This document shows positions 1 to 5,255 of a DNA stretch of 5,255 bases, in pieces. The notes below the pieces were generated by a model. That model saw nothing but the letters and a program-made list of their open reading frames with translations, did no database searches and was not told where the DNA came from. The first letter of the stretch is position 1; each line of letters begins with the position of its first letter. A program made the translations under genes and the position numbers. This stretch comes from Limisphaerales bacterium (GTDB lineage Bacteria; Verrucomicrobiota; Verrucomicrobiae; Limisphaerales; UBA11358), in NCBI GenBank assembly GCA_003152145.1, contig PLZL01000174.1, positions 1 to 5,255 of the forward strand. Reading direction: 5' to 3'.

Positions 1-10
1 GCAACGAAAT

Positions 11-664
11 TCACCGAATATCCAAAAAAATAAGCCAGTTGAGGTGATGCTCCAAATAAACTTGAATCCAGCGACACCAAAGCCAAATCGAACAAATAAA
101 GAACAGTGATGATAAAACAATCGTCCAAATAATGAAATTGCGTCGTATAGACACGCGGGGGTCAGAAGATTTGAATTGATAACGGAACAGCCAAAAATAA
201 GCAAGAAAGGTGAAAACGTAGGCGATAATTCCATACCATAGATTCCATTTGTGTGTTGTGAATAAAACCATATTCGGCTCAATGCAAGAAGCGAGGAAGG
301 AAATCAGCCAAAACGCACGAAACATTATCTTTTCAGCAATGTATTTATGATAATAAATCAGCTCTCTTTCCTCTTTCGTTGAAGTATCGTCTACGCGGGC
401 GCCGTGTTTACTCCTTTCGGACAGGTAAATAATAAAAAAGAAAAAGCTCTCAATTGCTGCTCCAATGACCCAAGCTGCGATGAATATGCTCAACACGCAG
501 AGAAGCGAAGAATGGCGTGCCGCCTTAACAGCGTTGCTCACATACGTTGGGAAGTAAAGCGCTAACACCACGAGACCTGGTATGACGCGAGAGATGGCCT
601 CATGAAAGAAAAACACTACTAGGTCATTCGGGTCTAACCTGCTTTTGTCAGACTTGGTGGGCAT
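11..664 (-). CDS. Multi-pass membrane protein of unknown function
   Basis: The 217-residue product is strongly hydrophobic. I count five likely transmembrane helices at about residues 24-42, 53-81, 113-134, 142-161 and 176-197. A charged loop (about 82-112, rich in Lys, Arg, Glu and Asp) lies between helices 2 and 3. The N-terminus has a polar head (about 1-14) and then the motif FFFHEAISRVIPG, in which a proline-glycine breaks the first helix. No enzymatic motif is visible and I do not recognise the family. The ATG at 664 is the first in the frame but has no Shine-Dalgarno sequence in front of it. It lies 69 bp downstream of the secreted-protein gene on the same strand, so cotranscription is possible. 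Its low G+C contrasts with the replication genes to the right, which could mean cargo of a mobile element or simply a different flank. It ends with TGA. The coding call is fairly safe; the function is open. Confidence 0.72.
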   Translation of the reverse strand: MPTKSDKSRLDPNDLVVFFFHEAISRVIPGLVVLALYFPTYVSNAVKAARHSSLLCVLSIFIAAWVIGAAIESFFFFIIYLSERSKHGARVDDTSTKEERELIYYHKYIAEKIMFRAFWLISFLASCIEPNMVLFTTHKWNLWYGIIAYVFTFLAYFWLFRYQFKSSDPRVSIRRNFIIWTIVLSSLFFICSIWLWCRWIQVYLEHHLNWLIFLDIR

Positions 665-733
665 GGGATTATGAAAGCAGAATTGTGAATTTTTAACAAG
701 AGGCGATTACAGCAAGAAAAGCACGGCGGCAGC

Positions 734-1282
734 TTACTGAACAACTGCGCGAACTCCGAAAAATCTGTTTGTTCCGGCTGATGCGCCGTAAGTTCCGGGA
801 TTCGCGGCTGTCCAGTTCACCAAGTCGGGACTCGATTCGAGAATGATTTGAACATTCCCAGTGGCACTGGCTGGAATCACAATTGCGTCGGCTGGAATAT
901 AATTTGAAACTACGGTTGCCGTCGTTGGCGTTGTTATTTGAAAAGTGGCCCAGGCCGGAATTCCACCGTTATTGTTTGATACAAAAATGTTTGTCAAGCC
1001 TGTAGCCATTTGAGGTATTTGAGAGTTTGCTGTTGCTCCAGACCCAGCGCTGCTATTTTTACTAATGCCAGGTGAAAGATCAATTAATTGACCGTTTGAT
1101 AAATTCCCATAGATAGTTGGCCTATTAAGGCCAGCACCCCAATCATAACCAACTAACGTAACAAGCTGGTTGGTTTGAATCAGATAATTTCCCCCGGTAA
1201 GGGTTACATACTGTGTTGTTTGTGATGTTGCTGAAACTGCAACGCACAAAACTAGAGCAGCAAATGCGCTAAATGTTTTCAT
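734..1282 (-). CDS. Secreted protein with Verrucomicrobiota-type C-terminal beta module
   Basis: The product has 182 residues. It opens with a classic signal peptide (MKTFSAFAALVLCVAVSATS), so the mature protein is expected outside the cytoplasm. The Cys at 13 lacks a lipobox, so I do not call a lipoprotein. The mature part is rich in Thr, Asn, Gly and Ser, has few charges, and looks like a beta-sandwich. Residues 130-182 (PADAIVIPASATGNVQIILE, then SSPDLVNW and NRFFGVRAV) match a C-terminal module I recall from many Verrucomicrobiota secreted proteins; its function is unknown. I chose the ATG at 1282 because it begins the signal peptide. An upstream ATG at 1360 would add 26 Arg-rich residues encoded by the hairpin region, which would spoil export. 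A purine-rich stretch (AAGAGA, then AAAGG) precedes the chosen start. The gene ends with TAA. Confidence 0.78.
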   Translation of the reverse strand: MKTFSAFAALVLCVAVSATSQTTQYVTLTGGNYLIQTNQLVTLVGYDWGAGLNRPTIYGNLSNGQLIDLSPGISKNSSAGSGATANSQIPQMATGLTNIFVSNNNGGIPAWATFQITTPTTATVVSNYIPADAIVIPASATGNVQIILESSPDLVNWTAANPGTYGASAGTNRFFGVRAVVQ

Positions 1283-1320
1283 CCTTTGATTTCTCTTGGT
1301 TTGCCAGCACGACGCGGAAT

Positions 1321-1374
1321 AAAAAAGGGCGCGGACTCGTCGCACCCTTCGTCGAGGCACCGCGAAGCGCCCTT
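1321..1374 (-). terminator. Inverted repeat with T-run, candidate terminator or boundary hairpin
   Basis: AAGGGCGC at 1325-1332 and its perfect complement GCGCCCTT at 1367-1374 can form an 8-bp stem. The 34-nt intervening stretch holds further small complementary segments (CTCG at 1336-1339 with CGAG at 1353-1356). Read on the minus strand, the second arm runs straight into six T residues (1326-1321), which is the form of an intrinsic terminator. It would stop transcription entering the two leftward genes from the right. The loop is long for a strong terminator, so it could instead be an attenuator in the leader of the secreted-protein gene, an interspersed repeat, or a protein-binding site at the element edge. 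Confidence 0.4.
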
Positions 1375-1381
1375 ATGATGA

Positions 1382-2140
1382 ATGCTCCAATCCACGCATG
1401 ATTTTAATTCCCGCGCCTTACGCTACCGATTTGACCGCAAACCCAAAGCGAAAATTGATCCCGCAAACGCCGTTGAAAATTTTGTCAAAGGTTTCCGTTG
1501 CTCCGCCTGCGACCTGATTGCCGCCAGCACTTGTAAAATTCCACCGTTGATTAGCGGCGGACATTTTCACCGGCAAGGCGCGTATTTGATAGACCAGCTA
1601 TTCGAGCCGGGTGAGTTGGTGAATATCGTCAGCAATTCGATTGTTGAAAACGGCAAGGCCAAACCCGGCGATGCCGGCCTGACGTTGGAGCGCAACGAAT
1701 GGGAAAGACGGCTGCTCAATTCCGCAACGTGGCAGGCGGGCGGCGCGTGGCTGCGGATGAATCCGATGGACGGGCAAGGCGCGGCTGACGTGAACATGAC
1801 GGCGCTCCGCTTCGCGCTGATTGAGTGCGACGCGATTCCGTTTGAACTGCAAATGCCATTGCTCGCCAAGCTGCCGCTGCCGATTGCGGTAATTCTTTCA
1901 AGCGGAGGTCGTTCGGTTCATGCGTGGGTGAAAATTGACGCTGCGAACGTGGATGAATTTCGGCGCGATGTTGCGCGGATGCTGGCGTTGCTCGCCAAGT
2001 TCGGTGTGGACGGCAAAAACAAGAATCCATCCCGTTTGTCGCGCCTGCCCGGTGTCGTGCGGCAAATCGGCGCGCACGGCGACGGATGGCAAAGGCTTTT
2101 TTATCTCAACCCGCAACCTCAACAGAAAGCGATTTTATGA
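1382..2140 (+). CDS. Archaeo-eukaryotic-primase-like replication protein
   Basis: The product has 252 residues. The second half carries the three signatures of archaeo-eukaryotic primase (AEP) catalytic domains: FALIECD at 144-150 (motif I, acidic Glu148 and Asp150), SGGRSVHAWV at 174-183 (motif II, S-x-H with Ser178 and His180), and a hydrophobic-Asp pair VD at 209-210 (motif III) followed by NPSRLSRLPG at 215-224. The family role is primer synthesis for replication of plasmids, phages and integrated elements; activity here is inferred. The N-terminal part (about 27-110, including NFVKGF and FEPGELVNIV) has no function I can name. The 3' end overlaps the ATPase gene as ATGA, which indicates translational coupling. 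The start is uncertain: ATG 1382 is the first in frame, follows two consecutive in-frame TGA codons (1376 and 1379), and lacks a ribosome binding site, so the 5' end may be truncated or rearranged. Confidence 0.72.
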   Translation: MLQSTHDFNSRALRYRFDRKPKAKIDPANAVENFVKGFRCSACDLIAASTCKIPPLISGGHFHRQGAYLIDQLFEPGELVNIVSNSIVENGKAKPGDAGLTLERNEWERRLLNSATWQAGGAWLRMNPMDGQGAADVNMTALRFALIECDAIPFELQMPLLAKLPLPIAVILSSGGRSVHAWVKIDAANVDEFRRDVARMLALLAKFGVDGKNKNPSRLSRLPGVVRQIGAHGDGWQRLFYLNPQPQQKAIL

Positions 2141-2805
2141 GCGCAGTTGACTTGGAAGTGTTGGAAAAAGAAGTAGGCGAAGGCGATGCAACCGAGCAAC
2201 GGCCAGAAAAGCCAATGATTGAATTTTTCACGCCGTCGCAACTGTCCGCGTTCACGCCGCCGGAAGGATTCAAACTTGTGGGCGATTATCACATTCAAAA
2301 GGCCGCTCCGTTTGTCATTGGCGGCGCACCTGGCGTCGGCAAAAGCCGTGCTATCGTCGCATTGGCTGTCGCGGGCGCAATGGGCTGCGATTGGTTCGGC
2401 CTCAAGGTGCATCGCCAGTTCAAGACAATGATTCTCCAAGCGGAGAATGGCCGTGTGCGTCTGAAAAATGAATTTGCGGACTTGGATTGCGCCACGCTCG
2501 ATAAATTTGTGCGCGTATGTTTACCCCCGCCGTTTGGTTTCGCCTTCGACAAGCTGGCATTTTGCGACCAACTCCGGCGCGACATTGAAGAATTTCAACC
2601 TGACATATTTGCCCTTGATCCATTCAACCGGCTGGCGCGCGATGACAAGGCAAAGGATTACGGGCAGGCATTTGAAGATTTGCAGTCTGTCCTGCCCACT
2701 GGCGATGACGCCCCGGCTTTGGGCATCGCAGCGCACACGCGCAAACCACGAGCCGAGGAACGCGCCAATGGGCGGGCGTTGCTCAATTTGCTGGCCGGCA
2801 GTTAA
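2137..2805 (+). CDS. RepA-like RecA-fold ATPase, N-terminal two-thirds, ended by premature TAA
   Basis: The 222 residues up to the stop form most of a RecA/AAA_25-type ATPase of the kind paired with primases in plasmid and phage replication. Walker A is GAPGVGKS at 63-70. ILQAENG at 99-105 carries the RecA-like Glu. Walker B is DIFALDP at 156-162, and AAHTRKP at 198-204 resembles the sensor region of RepA-type helicases. The likely role is ATP-driven DNA unwinding or loading beside the primase, in the cytoplasm. The start is ATG 2137, inside the stop of the primase gene (ATGA overlap); an in-frame ATG at 2086 would sit deep in the primase gene and is less likely. The frame stops with TAA at 2803-2805 just after LLNLLAGS, where I expect the next residue to be Tyr, and then continues in phase to 3201. 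The truncated form keeps both Walker motifs but lacks the last core strands and the C-terminal domain, so it is probably inactive unless the stop is bypassed or is a sequencing error. Confidence 0.7.
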   Translation: MSAVDLEVLEKEVGEGDATEQRPEKPMIEFFTPSQLSAFTPPEGFKLVGDYHIQKAAPFVIGGAPGVGKSRAIVALAVAGAMGCDWFGLKVHRQFKTMILQAENGRVRLKNEFADLDCATLDKFVRVCLPPPFGFAFDKLAFCDQLRRDIEEFQPDIFALDPFNRLARDDKAKDYGQAFEDLQSVLPTGDDAPALGIAAHTRKPRAEERANGRALLNLLAGS

Positions 2806-3201
2806 GTCATTGGCAGCGTGCCGCGAACGGTTTTCGTGATGCAGTCGGCCAGCGATGACACGACGGACAACCGTATTGTGTGGACGTGCTGCAAAAACAA
2901 CGATGGCGAACTTGGCCAACGCTCGGCTTGGGAGCGCAAAAATGGCTTGTTTGCGCCGGTTCAAGATTTCGACTGGAAAGCTTTTAACGCGGACGGCGAG
3001 AAGCGGCGCACGGTGAGTCTCGATGACTTGGACACGCTCTTTGATGGCATCCAGAAGCAACTGGCGAGAAATACCGCCGTTGAACAATTGATGGAACAAA
3101 CCGGCTTGGGCAAGACCGCCTGCTATCAGGCGTTGAAATTGGACGGGAAATTTGGCCAGCACCTTGACGAACAAAATGGACTCCTCAAATTCAAACCCTA
3201 A
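2806..3201 (+). pseudogene. C-terminal part of the RepA-like ATPase, separated by an in-frame stop
   Basis: These 131 codons continue the reading frame of the ATPase without a shift. The first residues, VIGSVPRTVFVMQSAS, read as the next beta-strand of the RecA core. They are followed by DNRIVWTCCKNNDGELG and SAWERKNGLFAPV, a conserved-looking stretch that follows the core in related proteins as I recall them. The last 60 residues include RNTAVEQLMEQTGLGKTACY, a likely helix-turn-helix, suggesting a DNA-binding tail. A GTG at 2818 could start a 127-residue separate protein, but no ribosome binding site precedes it and such a protein would lack the ATP site. Except for the one stop, the frame is intact to its TAA at 3201, so the break is either recent or an error in the sequence. 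Confidence 0.68.
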
Positions 3202-3210
3202 ATGCTTTCC

Positions 3211-3294
3211 ATCCGCGAAACCCCCTAGCGATTTGGCGGAACGGAAATTCTTCCGCGAATCATTCCGCGAAATTCCGCGGACGATAGGCGGAAT
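3211..3294 (+). repeat. Cluster of TTCCGC/GCGGAA repeats, candidate iterons or operator
   Basis: The non-coding gap after the ATPase gene contains TTCCGCGAA at 3251-3259 and 3263-3271 and TTCCGCGGA at 3273-3281. A one-mismatch copy, ATCCGCGAA, lies at 3211-3219. The complement GCGGAA appears at 3236-3241 and 3288-3293, each inside GGCGGAA. The three central direct copies start 12 and then 10 bp apart, about one helical turn. CGGAA/TTCCG at 3242-3255 can also pair as a short hairpin. Direct repeats at helical spacing beside replication genes are typical of initiator-binding iterons; an operator for autoregulation is the alternative. Confidence 0.55.
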
Positions 3295-3321
3295 CCTGAT
3301 GAACATCACACATTGCCACCG

Positions 3322-3669
3322 ATGAAAGCACCAAACTTCACACGAGAAAATGCGGCTGAAATGGCTCGCCGCGCTACCGTCGCCCGCGAAGAACGACGCG
3401 CACGCGAGAAAGTCATCCTACGCGAATACGCCAAAAATCCACCCGTTGACGCTGACGAGCACGCGCGTAATAAGCGAGTGCTTAAACAAATTGCGCGGTG
3501 TGACTCTTTGTTGCTGACCTGCGAGCCGAAAGATTTCCCGAAGATGGCCGCAGCGAAAGAGCGGTTGTGGAACTTGGTCTTTCCAAAGGCCGGGGTGTTC
3601 CGGCCCCGATCCGGCAAGTCCCGGCCAGAACCACCGACGCCGAAGCAGCTACAAACACCACAAGACTGA
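3322..3669 (+). CDS. Small basic helical protein, unknown function
   Basis: The product has 115 residues from ATG 3322; a TTG at 3313 would add three residues (MPP) and is less likely. It begins MKAPNFTRENAAEMARRATV, followed by a long Arg/Lys/Glu-rich helix (about 15-40). A second helical region follows (about 50-90, including ARCDSLLLTCEPKDFPKMAA and KERLWNLVFPKAGVFRP), and the tail is Pro-rich and probably disordered. I recall small proteins of this pattern (an N-terminal F-T-x-E-N-A-A-E-M and an RLWN-L core) next to primase and ATPase genes in Verrucomicrobiota elements, but I know no function. The helical, basic character would suit a nucleic-acid-binding or accessory replication or packaging protein; this is a guess. 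No clear ribosome binding site is seen. It ends with TGA. Confidence 0.7.
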   Translation: MKAPNFTRENAAEMARRATVAREERRAREKVILREYAKNPPVDADEHARNKRVLKQIARCDSLLLTCEPKDFPKMAAAKERLWNLVFPKAGVFRPRSGKSRPEPPTPKQLQTPQD

Positions 3670-3740
3670 CAGCGACCTGACGCCGCGTAACGACAAGCCA
3701 GTAAATCAATTTAATCAACGAAAAAACAACCAACAAATCT

Positions 3741-3941
3741 ATGAGTGATAATGCAGAAATCGCCCCGGCAAGCGCGGGGAAATTATTGTTCGACGTGAAC
3801 GCAGCGGCACAGCGGCTTTCAATTTCTGTTGTGAGCGTGCGGAAGTTAATCCGCGCTCGCCGAATCCGCCGTGTTCCCAATTTCCGAAAAATCCTTGTCA
3901 GCGACGCGGAGCTTCAAAAATTCGCCGCGAGTGCCGAGTAA
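3741..3941 (+). CDS. Excisionase-type MerR-like helix-turn-helix protein
   Basis: This 66-residue protein consists almost wholly of a MerR/excisionase-like winged helix-turn-helix (about residues 14-63). The residues LLFDVNAAAQRLSISVVSVR form the helix-turn-helix, followed by KLIRARRIRRVPNFRKILVS (the basic wing) and DAELQKFAA (the last helix). Small proteins of this fold bend DNA at attachment sites to favour excision, or act as repressors of the element. Its position, convergent with the tyrosine recombinase and separated from it by a terminator, supports a recombination-directionality or regulatory role. The 71-bp leader in front (3670-3740) is A-rich near the start (AACGAAAAAACAACCAACAA) with no Shine-Dalgarno motif and no promoter I can call with confidence. 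It ends with TAA at 3939-3941. Confidence 0.75.
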   Translation: MSDNAEIAPASAGKLLFDVNAAAQRLSISVVSVRKLIRARRIRRVPNFRKILVSDAELQKFAASAE

Positions 3942-3990
3942 AAATTTCCCGAACCGCGCGAGCTGGTCGTTGGCATGGAGCAAATCGGAA

Positions 3991-4029
3991 ATGTAAAAGG
4001 CCAGTGGCTTTTGAGAATCCACTGGCCGG
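3991..4029 (-). terminator. Intrinsic terminator of the integrase gene
   Basis: GGCCAGTGG at 3999-4007 and CCACTGGCC at 4019-4027 form a perfect 9-bp G+C-rich stem with an 11-nt loop. On the minus strand the stem is followed at once by TTTTACAT, a usable U-tract. It lies 27 bp past the integrase stop codon. On the plus strand there is no T-run after the stem, so it mainly serves the integrase, although it may also slow transcription arriving from the convergent helix-turn-helix gene. Confidence 0.78.
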
Positions 4030-4053
4030 AAAACCTTGTTTGTGGAACAGGTT

Positions 4054-5241
4054 TTAGTTCGCGGTTGCTACCGCTGGCAACTGCATGACGTTTGCCGGCT
4101 CCGGCAACGCGCCGAACGTGACACGTTGCGCCATTCGCTGACTATGCTCGCGCCGCAAATGGCCATAAACTCGCATCGCCAGTGCGCCGCCGTCACTGTG
4201 TCCAAGCCATTTGCTCACGCTTGGAATATCAATGCCCGCCTCAATGCAGAACGTGGCGAAAAGATGCCGCAAGCTGTGGTGAGTCAACGGAGCGCAACCG
4301 ACACGCTTACACGCCCGAATCAGCGGCTTTTTGCACACAAAGACGCGGCAAATGGTGTCTTCTGGCTTGGGCTGGCGTTCGCCGCGCAAGCGCGTCAAGA
4401 GCTGGCGCATGGCCGGGACCAGTGGAACGATACGCGAGCGCACTTCGTCACTTGTGGCGCGTCGTTTCAGGCAATGAATCGTCAACTCGTTATTTTTCCA
4501 GTCCACGTCCTGCCAAAGTGCTTGCTTGGCTTCGCTTAACCGGCAACCGCTGAAAGCGAGAAACCGCACAAAATCGGCGCGGTCTTTTTCGTCTATGGCT
4601 CCGGCTGTTTCAATCTCTGTGAGAATCTGATTGAACTGATCGGCAGTTGGCAAATCCAGTTGCTTTCGCGGTATGCCGCGCCGTTTGATCTTTAAGGCCG
4701 GATTCGCGTCATGTCCAAGCCCGGCCAGCGTGAGAATCTCACGAAGGATGTTGAGCGAGTTGTTGAAAAATTGCGGAGCGTATTTGTCCGCGTAGCGTTT
4801 CGCCCATGCTTCGCAGTCCGCTTTTTTAATGGTGTCCACGCTCTTGTTGTCCAAGCCCGGCCATGATCGGAGAATCCTGTCCACGCAGCGGAGCCGATAG
4901 ACGCGGGACAATTCCGAAAGCTCATGCTTGTTGCGCGTCTCGGATTCAAACTGGACGCGGCCAGCGGCGAACGTGCCGATTTCAGCGGGCGGCGTGCGTA
5001 GCTCTTTGAGCTTAGGGCGGAGCCGGTCTTTGGCCGTTGTGAAAACGTCCGTTTCAAGCGAAGCGCGCTTCACGATGCCCGCGACCTTTGCGCGAGCGTA
5101 GAACACGCCGCTAGGGACATATTGCATGAGTCCGGCGTGAGTGTGGAATGTTTTCCACTTGCCGTCTGTGCTGCTGGTGGTATTTTTCCGGTTTGCAGTT
5201 ATTGCAACCGCCGTTTGGGGCGTGTCGTTTTGGTTTGTCAT
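4054..5241 (-). CDS. int: Tyrosine recombinase (phage-type integrase)
   Basis: The 395-residue protein is a full-length tyrosine recombinase that would catalyse site-specific integration and excision. The catalytic set is complete: Arg234 in SGCRLSEA, a likely Lys259 in the following beta-hairpin, His322 and Arg325 in HHSLRHLFATF, His348 in KWLGHSDG, and the nucleophile Tyr359 in MRVYGHLR. Residues about 28-90 match an arm-binding-like N-terminal region, about 105-182 the core-binding SAM-like domain, and 195-375 the catalytic domain. The last 20 residues are a loose tail. ATG 5241 is chosen because AGGTG (complement of 5244-5248) lies just upstream, although the gap is short, and because the frame is clean from there. 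Transcription enters from beyond the right end of the window, so the promoter is not seen. It is convergent with the small helix-turn-helix gene, a common int/xis layout. Gene symbol is by family only. Confidence 0.93.
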   Translation of the reverse strand: MTNQNDTPQTAVAITANRKNTTSSTDGKWKTFHTHAGLMQYVPSGVFYARAKVAGIVKRASLETDVFTTAKDRLRPKLKELRTPPAEIGTFAAGRVQFESETRNKHELSELSRVYRLRCVDRILRSWPGLDNKSVDTIKKADCEAWAKRYADKYAPQFFNNSLNILREILTLAGLGHDANPALKIKRRGIPRKQLDLPTADQFNQILTEIETAGAIDEKDRADFVRFLAFSGCRLSEAKQALWQDVDWKNNELTIHCLKRRATSDEVRSRIVPLVPAMRQLLTRLRGERQPKPEDTICRVFVCKKPLIRACKRVGCAPLTHHSLRHLFATFCIEAGIDIPSVSKWLGHSDGGALAMRVYGHLRREHSQRMAQRVTFGALPEPANVMQLPAVATAN

Positions 5242-5255
5242 AACACCTAAAATGA

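Noticed and set aside
1283..1360. N-terminal extension of the secreted protein from ATG 1360
   Set aside because: The extra 26 residues (MPRRRVRRVRALF...) are translated from the hairpin and would place a strongly basic segment before a perfect signal peptide that has its own ATG at 1282.
1325..1374. A tRNA, or small catalytic RNA such as a hammerhead, at the inverted repeat
   Set aside because: The hairpin unit is about 50 nt, with no T-arm consensus or anticodon arm. On the minus strand, GACGAGTCC recalls part of a hammerhead core, but the partner GGACGAAA segment is absent.
1375..1401. Eight-codon leader ORF (MMNAPIHA) overlapping the primase start
   Set aside because: It is too short to assess, lacks a ribosome binding site, and gives no evidence of translation beyond chance.
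2803..2805. TAA as a reassigned sense codon or programmed readthrough site
   Set aside because: TAA ends several other genes in the window, and no readthrough-promoting context or downstream structure is obvious.
2818..3201. Independent gene starting at GTG 2818
   Set aside because: No ribosome binding site is present and its first residues continue the RecA fold of the upstream frame, so it is treated as the detached C-terminal part of one gene.
3211..3294. CRISPR array
   Set aside because: The repeats are only 6-9 bp, have irregular spacing and mixed orientation, and no spacer-length units are present.
2521..3309. 262-codon open frame on the minus strand opposite the ATPase gene
   Set aside because: It lies antisense to a frame with clear Walker motifs and conserved core, shows no domain of its own, and runs across the non-coding repeat region. 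It is best explained by codon bias of the plus-strand gene.
4036..4553. Plus-strand open frames of 167 and 123 codons within the integrase region
   Set aside because: They are opposite the catalytic domain of an unmistakable tyrosine recombinase, with compositions rich in Arg, Ala and Cys typical of shadow frames.

Overview
This window looks like one flank of an integrated mobile element in a bacterium of the Verrucomicrobiota, probably of the Pedosphaera/Limisphaera kind. The clue is protein-level: the secreted protein at 734-1282 ends in a C-terminal module (ILESSPDLVNW ... NRFFGVRA) of a style I associate with Verrucomicrobiota, and the small protein at 3322-3669 plus the primase/ATPase pair also resemble gene sets I recall from that phylum. 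This assignment comes from memory of family style, not from a search.

Left part (1-1282, minus strand): two genes reading leftward, a five-helix membrane protein of unknown function and a short secreted protein. This part is visibly poorer in G+C than the rest (for example 22 G/C in the first 60 bases). The membrane gene may be element cargo or host flank; the window cannot tell which.

Junction (1283-1381): a 99-bp divergent gap. It contains an 8-bp perfect inverted repeat followed by a T-run on the minus strand, and base composition changes across it.

Replication module (1382-3321, plus strand): an archaeo-eukaryotic-primase-like protein overlaps by ATGA with a RecA-fold/RepA-like ATPase gene. 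The ATPase frame is cut by a single in-frame TAA at 2803-2805. Coding continues in the same frame to 3201 with a clearly related C-terminal half, so this is one 354-codon gene split by a nonsense codon. Directly after it, a gap of about 120 bp carries five copies of the hexamer TTCCGC/GCGGAA, a candidate iteron-type origin or operator.

Right part (3322-5255): a small basic helical protein of unknown function, a 66-residue excisionase-type helix-turn-helix protein, and, convergent to it, a complete tyrosine recombinase with all catalytic residues. A good intrinsic terminator for the integrase lies between the two. The order primase, ATPase, repeats, small protein, Xis, Int fits a small integrative, possibly autonomously replicating or satellite-like element. 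No capsid, conjugation, CRISPR, rRNA or tRNA gene is visible here, and no attachment site could be identified.
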